From Bradyrhizobium iriomotense (lineage in GTDB: Bacteria > Pseudomonadota > Alphaproteobacteria > Rhizobiales > Xanthobacteraceae), in assembly GCF_030160715.1 (NCBI RefSeq), contig NZ_BSOW01000001.1:248001-312000 (forward strand): a stretch of DNA of 64,000 bases. The letters run 5' to 3'. The position numbers and the translations under genes are program-made. Numbering within the stretch: the stretch's first letter is position 1; each line of letters starts with the position of its first letter. Below the pieces are notes generated by a model that saw only the letters and a list, made by a program, of their open reading frames with translations, was not told where the DNA came from and made no database searches. Shown piece after piece: positions 43,158 to 51,237 of this stretch.

Positions 43158-43787
43158 GTGCGCGATACGCTCGACTCGCGTGGATCGATTCGGCAGAGCG
43201 ACGGTTCCGCGATAGGCTTGGCGTTTTCGCAAGCAGCGATCGATGGACTTGGACTTCGGGACGAATTCCTGGCGCTGTTCAACGAGGAAGGGGCGGGGGC
43301 GGCGGTTGCCTCCTTGAAAGCACCCCCGCGCATACAGGCTGTCGCCGCAGAGATGTTTTCGCCGCCAGTTGGTGGGGGTGCCGCACACCTGTTGTTGCGG
43401 GCTCATGCTGCAGAGATTCTCGCGCACGCGCTGTTCAATGAGCGAGGGCAAGTCGAGCTGGATTCGGTGGCGGACCGCAAGCGGTTGCTATTGCAGCATG
43501 TCAAAGATCAGATGGACGCCGATCTTAGCTTTCCCTGGAGCATCTCGGAATTGGCTCGGCGTGCAGGACTGAGCCGCCGGTCCTTCAATCAGAAATTTCA
43601 GATAGCATATGGCGAGAGTGCGATCGAATATCTGAGGAACAGGCGACTGGATGCCGCACGTGCCATTCTGACGCATCAGCGGGTGTCAGTCACTGAAGCG
43701 GCGTACCGCGTTGGCTATGCCCACTCAGCGAATTTTGCAACGGCCTTCCGCAGGCGCTTTGGCTTTTCACCGAGCCGCTGCCGATAG
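43158..43787 (+). CDS. AraC-family regulator, C-terminal part (frameshifted gene)
   Basis: 209 residues read from a GTG at 43158. The C-terminal ~100 residues hold both helix-turn-helix units: WSISELARRAGLSRRSFNQKFQIAYGESAIEYLRNRRLDAARAIL and VSVTEAAYRVGYAHSANFATAFRRRFGFSPSRCR. Together with the 42886-43146 fragment it makes a regulator of ~300 residues, the size of PchR/YbtA/RhrA-type activators that sense a ferri-siderophore. No ribosome site precedes the GTG, so as sequenced the gene is probably translated poorly or not at all. It lies just before the TonB-dependent receptor, where such activators normally sit. Confidence 0.75.
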   Translation: MRDTLDSRGSIRQSDGSAIGLAFSQAAIDGLGLRDEFLALFNEEGAGAAVASLKAPPRIQAVAAEMFSPPVGGGAAHLLLRAHAAEILAHALFNERGQVELDSVADRKRLLLQHVKDQMDADLSFPWSISELARRAGLSRRSFNQKFQIAYGESAIEYLRNRRLDAARAILTHQRVSVTEAAYRVGYAHSANFATAFRRRFGFSPSRCR

Positions 43788-43823
43788 CGGAAATTCGACC
43801 GGGGTTTCCGGCATTCCGCGTTT

Positions 43824-43843
43824 ACATGCACGCGTCTGCATGT
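43824..43843. promoter_or_regulatory. 20-bp palindrome upstream of the TonB-dependent receptor
   Basis: Perfect arms ACATGCA-N6-TGCATGT in the 198-bp gap between the AraC gene and the receptor, about 143 bp before the start. Good candidate operator for the AraC regulator or for an iron regulator. Confidence 0.5.
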
Positions 43844-43985
43844 CGTGCCGATGTGGTCGATGGCGAAGCCGCTCATTTCGCGAATTGGAGAGCCTCCATG
43901 AGAGATCAAAGGTTATTTGCGCGCTCGCAAAGGCGGTGCGCGCTCAGATCTGATTTCTCCGGGCCAGAGGCAATGCAACTTTGGG

Positions 43986-46286
43986 ATGACGATGGGGCGC
44001 GACAGCAAGAACACGTTCGTTTGGGGGCGGATGGCGAAGGTTGGTTTTGGATTGGCCGGCCTGGGAGTGGCGCTGCAGGCGGCACCAACGATGGCGCAGG
44101 TATCGGAGGCCAATTCGGGTTCGAATACGAGGACATCATTGCCTCCCGTAGCGGTGGATGCCCCGAATCCGAATCGGGCGCGCACCCAGCCTGTCCATCG
44201 AGCTGCACAATCGCCGCGCGGACGCGCGGTCACCCAGCGCGATGCTGGCGGGGTGTCGGGCCCCAGGAATCCAGGCGAGCGCGGAACTGGTGAGCGCAAC
44301 AACGGCTCCAGCGAGAATAGCTATGTTGCGAGTAACAGCTCTGCAGCCACGAAGACGAACACGCCGTTGATCGAGACACCGCAGTCGATCTCGGTCGTGA
44401 CGCGCAAGGAGCTCAACGATCGCGCCGTCCAGACATTGACGGAGGCGGTTGGCTATGAGCCGGGCGTCCGTATCGACGCCGCCGGCTATGATCCGCGCTT
44501 TGACTCGATCTCGATTCGTGGCTTCGATATCACCTATAACGGCACCTACCTCGATGGACTGCGCCTGGTCGGAGCCGGCCTCGGCGTGTTCAAGACGGAG
44601 CCTTATGGCGTCGACAGCATCACCGTCGTTCGCGGGCCGAGTTCTGCGCTTTATGGCCTCGGGTCCCCTGGAGGACTGATCGATCTGCAGAGCAAGCTGC
44701 CGACCAGCCAGCCCTTCCACGAGGTGCAGACCCTGTTCGGCGACCGGAGCCGCTTTCAGGGCAATTTCGACCTTTCCGGTCCGCTCGATGCCAGCGGGCA
44801 ATTTCTCTATCGGTTGACGGGCGTCGTTCGCGAGGCGGATGTGTTCGTGCCTGGCGGCAAGGACGATCGTGTCTATGTCGCGCCAGCCGTCACCTGGAAG
44901 CCCGATCAATCGACTTCTTTTACGGTTCTGGGAGCCTACCAGAAATCGAAGACCCCCGGGTCGATGTTCACCTATGCCACGGGGACCGGGACGACCACGG
45001 ACATTTACACGGGTAGTCCGTCCTACAACTCGATTGACCAGGAACAGGGGCGTGTGGGCTACATCTTCGAGCATGCGTTCGACAACGCCGTGACCGTGCG
45101 GCAAAAGTTCCGCTACACGGATGTCGACGCGGTCACCCGCTATGTGGGCTTTCTCGGCGCTCCGGTGAATGACGTCGTCTCGCGCTATGCCGGCTATGTC
45201 CACGATAAGCTGCAATCGGCCATCATCGACAACCAGGTCGAGGCCAAGGTTGCCACTGGGCCTGTGCAGCACACCCTGCTGATCGGCACCGACTACACTT
45301 GGTCGAAGTTCAATGACATGCAGGGATTCGGCCTCGGCGTTTCCGACCTCAATTTGGCTGCGCCGGTCTATGCGCCGGAATCCATTCCTGATCCGGCAAT
45401 CTCGACGTCGACGGCGCAACGGCAAATTCAGTCGGGCGTGTATGTTCAAGACCAGGCCAAGCTCGATCACTGGATCCTGACATTGAGCGGCCGCAGCGAC
45501 TGGGTGCGTACCACGGGCGATGATCTGATCGCATCAACCCGGCAGGAGCAGTCCGACCAAGCCTATAGCGGGCGAGCTGGGTTGACCTATGTCTTCGATT
45601 CCGGTGTCGCGCCCTACGTCGCTTATTCGACCTCGTTTTTCCCCAATCTCGGCGTTGATCCGAATGGCACCTTCTTCAAGCCGACCACTGGTCGGCAGAC
45701 CGAGGTCGGCGTGAAATACCAGGCGCCCGGTACCAGGAGCTTCATCGCCGCCGCGGTGTTCGATCTGACCCAGGACGGCGGCCTGGTGTTCACAGGGACG
45801 GGCGTCACGGTTCAGCGTGGCGAAATTCAGAGCCGGGGCTTTGAATTGCAGGGGCTCGCGAGCATTGGCGGTGGTTTTGATATCACCTCATCGTACACGT
45901 ATCTCGACATGGTCACCAAGCAGGCTGCGGACAGCTCGTTGATTGGCAAGTTCCCGTCGGGCAATCCTCCGCATACCGTCACGCTCTGGGCGAACTATGC
46001 CATGCCGCTGGCCGGTCCGTTCGCTGGAGTAAGCGTCGGGGCCGGCGCGCGCTACATGTCCTGGAGTTATGGCGACGACCAGAACACATTCAAGAACAGC
46101 GCGGTCACCTTGTTCGATGCGGCGCTGAAATACGATCTGGGGCAAGCGGCGAAAGAGCTGAAAGGGCTGCAGTTTCAGGTCAACGCCAAGAACCTGTTCA
46201 ATCTGCACTATACCACTTGCCAGGTCGGGTACTGCTACCGCGGTGCTCCGCTGACCGTGATCGCAACTCTCGGCTATCGCTGGTGA
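43986..46286 (+). CDS. TonB-dependent siderophore receptor
   Basis: Outer-membrane receptor of 766 residues. After an N-terminal signal region (MAKVGFGLAGLGVALQAAPTMAQ is the hydrophobic core and cleavage end) comes a low-complexity linker, then the plug: TPQSISVVTRKELNDRAVQTLTEAVGYEPGVR, SISIRGFDITYNGTYLDGLRL, DSITVVRGPSSALYGLGSPGGLIDLQSKLP. The 22-strand barrel ends with LTVIATLGYRW, an aromatic last residue. It is of the FhuA/FoxA ferric-hydroxamate type by the plug wording. No STN signalling domain precedes the plug. ATG 43986 is one of three candidates (also 43992 and 44031). Confidence 0.94.
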   Translation: MTMGRDSKNTFVWGRMAKVGFGLAGLGVALQAAPTMAQVSEANSGSNTRTSLPPVAVDAPNPNRARTQPVHRAAQSPRGRAVTQRDAGGVSGPRNPGERGTGERNNGSSENSYVASNSSAATKTNTPLIETPQSISVVTRKELNDRAVQTLTEAVGYEPGVRIDAAGYDPRFDSISIRGFDITYNGTYLDGLRLVGAGLGVFKTEPYGVDSITVVRGPSSALYGLGSPGGLIDLQSKLPTSQPFHEVQTLFGDRSRFQGNFDLSGPLDASGQFLYRLTGVVREADVFVPGGKDDRVYVAPAVTWKPDQSTSFTVLGAYQKSKTPGSMFTYATGTGTTTDIYTGSPSYNSIDQEQGRVGYIFEHAFDNAVTVRQKFRYTDVDAVTRYVGFLGAPVNDVVSRYAGYVHDKLQSAIIDNQVEAKVATGPVQHTLLIGTDYTWSKFNDMQGFGLGVSDLNLAAPVYAPESIPDPAISTSTAQRQIQSGVYVQDQAKLDHWILTLSGRSDWVRTTGDDLIASTRQEQSDQAYSGRAGLTYVFDSGVAPYVAYSTSFFPNLGVDPNGTFFKPTTGRQTEVGVKYQAPGTRSFIAAAVFDLTQDGGLVFTGTGVTVQRGEIQSRGFELQGLASIGGGFDITSSYTYLDMVTKQAADSSLIGKFPSGNPPHTVTLWANYAMPLAGPFAGVSVGAGARYMSWSYGDDQNTFKNSAVTLFDAALKYDLGQAAKELKGLQFQVNAKNLFNLHYTTCQVGYCYRGAPLTVIATLGYRW

Positions 46287-46319
46287 ACGTCCTTCCGAAA
46301 AGGTGCTCCGTCCGCAATG

Positions 46320-46339
46320 GCTCACGCTTCGGCGTGGGC
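46320..46339. other. TTCG-loop hairpin between receptor and sigma-factor genes
   Basis: Arms GCTCACGC and GCGTGGGC around a TTCG loop (7 of 8 pairs Watson-Crick, one G-U). Starts 33 bp after the receptor stop. No T-run; possible processing or attenuation element lowering sigma-factor expression relative to the receptor. Confidence 0.5.
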
Positions 46340-46388
46340 TATCGGCGGGGGCGCGGCCGACGTCGTCCCAGGCATCAGGTTGAATATC

Positions 46389-46940
46389 ATGAGCACGACG
46401 AATCAAGACGGGCTGTTGAATGCATTAATCTGCAACAGGCGCCGTCTGGTCGCGATAGCTACGCGAATTCTAGCGTCAGAAGAACTGGCGGAAGATGTCG
46501 TGCAGGACGTGATGTTGAAGGCATGCGACCGTTCGGGACTTCGTCCGGATTGTCCGCAGAGCTTTGCGTGCCGGATGGTTCGAAACCTCGCCATCGACCG
46601 GGCGAGGCTGCAGCGGCGCGAGCTGCGGCACGCGCTACCGCCTGAGGATCTGGAAGCAGTTGAGGCCCCAATCGCCGATCCTGAATGTGCTCTGGAGGGG
46701 TTGGAGGCGCTGCGGATCGTTCTCGCAGCCCTGGATCAACTTCCCGAGCGGACACGGTCCGTTTTCATGGCACATCGGTTGGATGGGATACCGCAAAAGA
46801 CTTTGGCCGCGAGACTTGGCGTGTCCCCGACTTTGGTCAACTTCATGATCCGTGATGCTCAGCGCCACTGTTTCGCGAGCCTCGAAGCGCACGAGCGCGT
46901 CTCGGAGTTCGGCATGGAGCGGGCCTGCAAAGCGGCCTGA
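46389..46940 (+). CDS. ECF sigma factor, FecI-like
   Basis: RNA polymerase sigma factor of 183 residues. Region 2 reads RRRLVAIATRILASEELAEDVVQDVMLKACD ... CRMVRNLAIDRARLQRRE, and region 4 reads ALDQLPERTRSVFMAHRLDGIPQKTLAARLGVSPTLVNFMIRDAQRHC. This is the FecI/PvdS pattern used for iron-uptake genes. No FecR-type anti-sigma gene follows; the next gene is an esterase. ATG 46389 is chosen over an upstream frame opening because it gives the usual FecI length. Its own expression may be iron-controlled. Confidence 0.92.
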   Translation: MSTTNQDGLLNALICNRRRLVAIATRILASEELAEDVVQDVMLKACDRSGLRPDCPQSFACRMVRNLAIDRARLQRRELRHALPPEDLEAVEAPIADPECALEGLEALRIVLAALDQLPERTRSVFMAHRLDGIPQKTLAARLGVSPTLVNFMIRDAQRHCFASLEAHERVSEFGMERACKAA

Positions 46941-46976
46941 AGCGAATTTCTCGCGAACTGTGCCCTGGAGATAATC

Positions 46977-47879
46977 GTGCAAGAGACGCCGGCATGCATT
47001 GCCGATACGGTGCAATTTGATCTCGTGCCTCGAAACGGCGGAGCGCCGTATCGTATCTTCCTTCGCTGTCCGGCGGGCCCACCACCCGTTGACGGGTGGC
47101 CTGTCCTTTATCTCCTGGATGGCAACGCGGTGATCGGCACGGCGGTCGACGTCCTACGCGTCCAAAGCAGCTATCCGCTTGGCACGGGCATTTCGGCAGG
47201 GATCCTCGTCGCCATCGGCTATCCCACCGACGACTCCTACGACAGCGTGCGCCGTTCGTGGGACATGGGACCGCCGCCCGGCCGAACCTACCCACCTCAC
47301 AGCCCAGGCGGACCGGATGTCCGAACCGGAGGTGCCGACGAATTTCTTGCCTTCATTGAGGAGCAACTCAAGCCGGAGATCGCGCGACGCACCTCGGTGG
47401 ACGTGACGCGTCAGGCGATTTTCGGCCACTCCTTTGGCGGGCTCTTTGTCCTGCATGCGCTGTTCAACCGGCCGGATGCCTTCGCCAACTGGATTGCGAT
47501 CAGCCCCGCGATCTGGTGGGAGGATGGTGTTGTGCTGACTGCCGCGTCGCGGTTTGAGGGTGCCAAGAGGCCGTGTTCAGGGCGGGTCTTGCTCGCCGCA
47601 GGCGAGTACGAGCAACGACTTGCCCCATTCCAGGAGACGGCCCCTGATGCCGCATCGCGCATGGCGCGCTTCGCTGAGAGTCGCATCGTCGACAACTCGC
47701 GCGCGATGGCTGATCGTCTGTCGTCGATTTCCAGCCTGTACGTCCAGTTTGAACTCTATCCAGGCGAAACCCACATGTCGGTGCTGCCCGCCGCCGTCAA
47801 TTCCGCCGTGCGATTCTCGTTCGGGCCGGACGCCATGCGGGCGCATCGCCTGAGGGCACCACATCGGCAGGTGGTGTAG
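46977..47879 (+). CDS. Alpha/beta-hydrolase esterase, IroE/Fes-like
   Basis: Hydrolase of 300 residues of the Esterase (PF00756) family. WPVLYLLDGNAVIGTAVDVL, ILVAIGYPTDDSYDSVRRSWDMGP, the nucleophile elbow IFGHSFGGLFVLHALFNRPDAFANWIAISPAIWW (serine in GHSFGG) and the histidine in YPGETHMSVLP form the catalytic set. GTG 46977 follows GGAG six bases upstream. No signal peptide is visible, so it would act in the cytoplasm or like IroE near the inner membrane. Members of this group cut ester bonds in macrolactone siderophores to release iron, which hints that the product of this cluster contains ester links. Confidence 0.9.
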   Translation: MQETPACIADTVQFDLVPRNGGAPYRIFLRCPAGPPPVDGWPVLYLLDGNAVIGTAVDVLRVQSSYPLGTGISAGILVAIGYPTDDSYDSVRRSWDMGPPPGRTYPPHSPGGPDVRTGGADEFLAFIEEQLKPEIARRTSVDVTRQAIFGHSFGGLFVLHALFNRPDAFANWIAISPAIWWEDGVVLTAASRFEGAKRPCSGRVLLAAGEYEQRLAPFQETAPDAASRMARFAESRIVDNSRAMADRLSSISSLYVQFELYPGETHMSVLPAAVNSAVRFSFGPDAMRAHRLRAPHRQVV

Positions 47880-47976
47880 TGGCATACCGGGCAAAACTTC
47901 CATTCGGCGTTGGTGAGCGCGATTGAATGTCGACCCAGAGTTTGGGCAACTAATCACCGCTGATGGGCCGATACTG

Positions 47977-48705
47977 ATGGATCCCAAACTGAATGTGCAG
48001 CGGGCTGTTCGCCAGGTCGAGGAAAGCGCGAAATGTGTGTCGGTAGTTGCGCTTGAGGCATTGTCATCGATGCTGGGTTCGAGATTTTCAGTCGAGGCCG
48101 CTCCGCCGACAATTCAAAATGATCGGCTCTATCCGGAGGAACTTGCCCACATCTGCGGCGCTGTGCAAAAGCGACAGGCGGAATTTGCGACGGCGAGAGT
48201 ATGCGCTCGAAAAGCGCTGATTGGTCTTGGCGAGTCTCCTTGCTCGCTCGCGCCGCATGCGGATCGGTCTCCCCGGTGGCCGAAGGGAGTTGTTGGAAGC
48301 ATTTCCCATACCGAGGAATGCTGCGCGGTTGCGGTAACCCATTCGCGCTGGGTTGCAGGGCTCGGTATCGATGTCGAGTCGGAAGCGACGCTGCCTGCGG
48401 AGCTAGAGGAGCTCGTTTGTACGAGAAACGAGCGTGCCTGGCTCGAGCATTATACGAAATCCGACCGCGCGTGGCTTGGAAAATTGTTTTTCAGCGCGAA
48501 GGAGGCCGTTTACAAATGCCAGTACATGTTATCCAGATCTTTCATGGACTTCAGAGACGTCGAGCTTGCGATCGATGTCGATCGCGGCACCTTCTCAGTT
48601 ACGCATTTGAGCCTTGATGGAGCAGGGGGAGGGGAGAATATGCTACGGCTTGAAGGAAAGTTCCGGCGGCTGCCACGCCTGATCGCGACTGTCGCCATCC
48701 TGTAG
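47977..48705 (+). CDS. 4'-phosphopantetheinyl transferase, EntD-like
   Basis: Enzyme of 242 residues that attaches the phosphopantetheine arm to the carrier serine of the NRPS. Motifs are RQAEFATARVCARKALIGLG, GVVGSISHTEECCAVAVT, the metal-binding GLGIDVESE and KLFFSAKEAVYKCQY (the WxxKEA-like motif). EntD-type architecture with the N-terminal P-[R/D]xxEF-like region is clear. ATG 47977 is chosen; a TTG at 47923 would add 18 residues. Last gene of the siderophore locus, 97 bp after the esterase, convergent with the caspase-like gene. Confidence 0.92.
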   Translation: MDPKLNVQRAVRQVEESAKCVSVVALEALSSMLGSRFSVEAAPPTIQNDRLYPEELAHICGAVQKRQAEFATARVCARKALIGLGESPCSLAPHADRSPRWPKGVVGSISHTEECCAVAVTHSRWVAGLGIDVESEATLPAELEELVCTRNERAWLEHYTKSDRAWLGKLFFSAKEAVYKCQYMLSRSFMDFRDVELAIDVDRGTFSVTHLSLDGAGGGENMLRLEGKFRRLPRLIATVAIL

Positions 48706-48737
48706 TCCGCGGGATTTGAGGTACCTGGACGACGAGA

Positions 48738-50048
48738 TCATGGAGTGACGCTCTCGCGCAATCGGCGGAGCTGGGACCGGAGCCGCTCGCAGCCCAATTC
48801 CTTCTCGAACTTGGTGATCGCCTCAAGCGTAGGCTCAGCCCGCACGCTGAGCAGACGCGCCATGTCGCGGCTACAAGTGTCTTCGGAACGAACAGACTCG
48901 TTCTGCGCCTGCTGTTTTGGAACCGTTGGTGGAGCGGGAGTCCCGCCAGAAGACGGAGCGGTATCGCCGGCAAAGCTTTCGAATAGGCGCTGCACTTGGG
49001 GGCGCAGTCGAGTGCACGTGACCTCGCGCTGGAAGTTGATGATCTCTTCCGGCGCGGGGTTGGCGCGTAGACGCGCCAGCCTCGCTTCGTCGCGGACACA
49101 GGGGTCTACGGTCTGAGACGCCGCCGGCGCTGGAAGCGGCGGCTTTGAGACGTCTGCGTTCACGGTTGGCGGCACCGGCGCTGGAATGACTGCGACTGGT
49201 TTCGGCGGGGTGGGCGCCGGAACTGGCGGGGGCGCCGGGGCGACCGCGACGGGCGGCGCCGGCGCAACTCTTGGTGCATCCGGCACCAGGGAGATGGTTG
49301 CGCCGCCGAGGGAGCCATAGATGAAGGGCTCCTGCCGTCCGCCGGTCATGGCGATAACCGCATCGCGGACACGGCCGAGCGCGATCCGAATGTCGACGCC
49401 GGGCTCGGCAAGGTGTCTCAGTAGCGCGATTGCATAGGGACTGTTGACGCCGTCGCCGTCATAGGAAATCGAGCCGGCCTTCGCGGCGTAGGCAACCAGC
49501 GTATCGGCCCCGACTTCATCAAGCTTCGCGAGCCCGCCCCTGGATGGTGTTCGACCTGCCGAACGGAGCTTGGCTGCAAAGGGGTTGTCGCGGCAGGCGT
49601 CGAGCAGGATCAAACGCAGGCGGCGCACCGGTTGTAGCGCCCAGATGATGCGGTCGAGCGAGATAGCTTCATCGTCGACGTCGTAGTCGCGGCTCAACCT
49701 GGCATCCACCGGTATAAGATAATTGGTGCCGCTGATCTCGATGCCGTGGCCGGCGTAATAGACCACCGCCATATCAGAATTCTCTGCCGTGATGAGAAAT
49801 TCCCGCACAGTGCGCTTGAACTCGACGACACCAAGATCGTTGCGCGAAATGACGACTTCGAAGCCGATTGATTTGAAAAGTGCCGCGATTGCTGCCGAAT
49901 CGTTAATGGTATTGGACAGCGTGGAAGCGTTCTTATAGGCGGAGTTTCCGACAATGAGCGCGACCCGACGCTCCGCTGCTGCCGCATCGGCGCACATCGC
50001 GCCGATGACAAGGCAGAGGCAGTAGATCAAGAGCTGGCGCAGTTTCAT
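48738..50048 (-). CDS. Caspase-like secreted protein with duplicated C-terminal repeat
   Basis: Protein of 436 residues. Signal peptide MKLRQLLIYCLCLVIGAMCADAAAA, then a peptidase C14 (metacaspase-like) domain: RRVALIVGNSAYKNASTLSNTINDSAAIAALFKSIGFEV, catalytic His in VVYYAGHGIEI and catalytic Cys in RLILLDACRDNPFA. A proline-rich linker (~265-310) leads to two copies of a ~40-residue unit, C-x-RDEARLARLRANPAPEEIINFQREVTCTRLRPQVQRLFES and CSRDMARLLSVRAEPTLEAITKFEKELGCERLRSQLRRLRES, each with a cysteine pair. Both catalytic residues are kept. Function is unknown; it is convergent with the PPTase gene and followed by envelope genes. Confidence 0.9.
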   Translation of the reverse strand: MKLRQLLIYCLCLVIGAMCADAAAAERRVALIVGNSAYKNASTLSNTINDSAAIAALFKSIGFEVVISRNDLGVVEFKRTVREFLITAENSDMAVVYYAGHGIEISGTNYLIPVDARLSRDYDVDDEAISLDRIIWALQPVRRLRLILLDACRDNPFAAKLRSAGRTPSRGGLAKLDEVGADTLVAYAAKAGSISYDGDGVNSPYAIALLRHLAEPGVDIRIALGRVRDAVIAMTGGRQEPFIYGSLGGATISLVPDAPRVAPAPPVAVAPAPPPVPAPTPPKPVAVIPAPVPPTVNADVSKPPLPAPAASQTVDPCVRDEARLARLRANPAPEEIINFQREVTCTRLRPQVQRLFESFAGDTAPSSGGTPAPPTVPKQQAQNESVRSEDTCSRDMARLLSVRAEPTLEAITKFEKELGCERLRSQLRRLRESVTP

Positions 50049-50055
50049 CGCTGCA

Positions 50056-50982
50056 TCAATATCCGTAACTCCGCCAGGTGCGATGGCGGTACTTGGAGCG
50101 CTTTCTCGGCGGCTGGCCGCTCTCCGTCACGGTGACGTTGATGACGTCGGAGAACACCGCCGGATCCTGTGGCACGTGGGCGAAGTCGGCGAACAGCAGG
50201 CGCAGCTTGTGTTGGCCGACCGGGAGCGTGATCTTCGCTTCGGTCTGGCCTGCGCCGAAATGCAGGTGGTTGAAGTCGTTCGGGATCGGCTGGTCGAGCG
50301 GGGGCAGCTCGGCATCGACAAGCAAATGATGATGCCCGGTGTTGGGCTTATCGTAGCCCGCCGGAGCGACGCCCATATTCAACAGGCCGAAACGGATAAC
50401 CGGGTTCGGAGAAATGTAGGAGCCGTTCTTCGGATAGATGAAATAAACCTTGGCATCCTTCGGGGAGGGGCGACGTCCGCCGGCCGTGGCTTGAACCGCC
50501 GCAGGAGGGGCTTGAGCCACGGCCGGGGCGGTCTGGTCAGTGACCTTGACCTTGATCTGCTCTGAGATCACCGGCGGGGAATGCGGAACGTGATTCTTGT
50601 CGCCGAACACAAGCTGCAAGGTGTGCTCGCCGGGCGTCAGCGAAATCTCTGCCTCGGTTTGTCCCGCGCCGAAATGCAGGTGCTGGAAGTCGTTTGGAAT
50701 CTCGGAACTCAGTGGCGGCGTTGGCGAGTCAATTATCAGATGATGGTGACCGCTATTGGCGCGGTCCGAACCTGCCGGCGCGACGCCCATGCCATGCAGG
50801 CCGAAATGCAGGGTCGTCTTGGTTGGCAGCGTATCGCCATCTTTCAATCCGATGAAATAGACGGCTGCTCCGGCCGGCGACGGCGTCGGCCCGCCAGTCT
50901 GCGCCTGTGCCTGCACTGCGTGGCAATGCATCAAACCAGCAAAAAACGGAGCCAGAACCAATGTCAGCAATCGTTGCATCAT
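50056..50982 (-). CDS. Periplasmic protein with two DUF4399 domains
   Basis: Secreted protein of 308 residues. MMQRLLTLVLAPFFAGLMHCHAVQAQA is the signal peptide (ATG 50980-50982). Two tandem copies of DUF4399 follow, each with the pattern VYFI-x-KDGD or KNGS, FGLHGMGVAPAG, NSGHHHLIID, IPNDFQHLHFGAGQTEAEI and LTPGEHTLQLVFGDKNHVPH, so the histidine-rich GHHHL and HLHFG stretches occur twice and could bind metal. The C-terminus is basic and tyrosine-rich (RKRSKYRHRTWRSYGY). It starts 8 bp after... the caspase-like gene follows it on the same strand, so the two may be co-transcribed. Function of the domain is not known. Confidence 0.88.
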   Translation of the reverse strand: MMQRLLTLVLAPFFAGLMHCHAVQAQAQTGGPTPSPAGAAVYFIGLKDGDTLPTKTTLHFGLHGMGVAPAGSDRANSGHHHLIIDSPTPPLSSEIPNDFQHLHFGAGQTEAEISLTPGEHTLQLVFGDKNHVPHSPPVISEQIKVKVTDQTAPAVAQAPPAAVQATAGGRRPSPKDAKVYFIYPKNGSYISPNPVIRFGLLNMGVAPAGYDKPNTGHHHLLVDAELPPLDQPIPNDFNHLHFGAGQTEAKITLPVGQHKLRLLFADFAHVPQDPAVFSDVINVTVTESGQPPRKRSKYRHRTWRSYGY

Positions 50983-51237
50983 CGCAATCTTCCCAATGCC
51001 TGGGCCACAATCTGGAACCGCACTAGCCGCGGGAATCTGAAATAATTCAAGCATCAACAATATCCCCGTCCGTGCAGAACGAGGGAACGAAACGATATTC
51101 CTTTGCCGCCCAATGTAAACCGAAATTCGGCGCCGCGAGCGTCGCCTTGCCGGTTGCGGTCGAATGAAGCATGTTATGTCACATTGAATGTGACGTGTGC
51201 ATACTCCCGATCGTTCGAGCCGACCGGAGATCACGAT

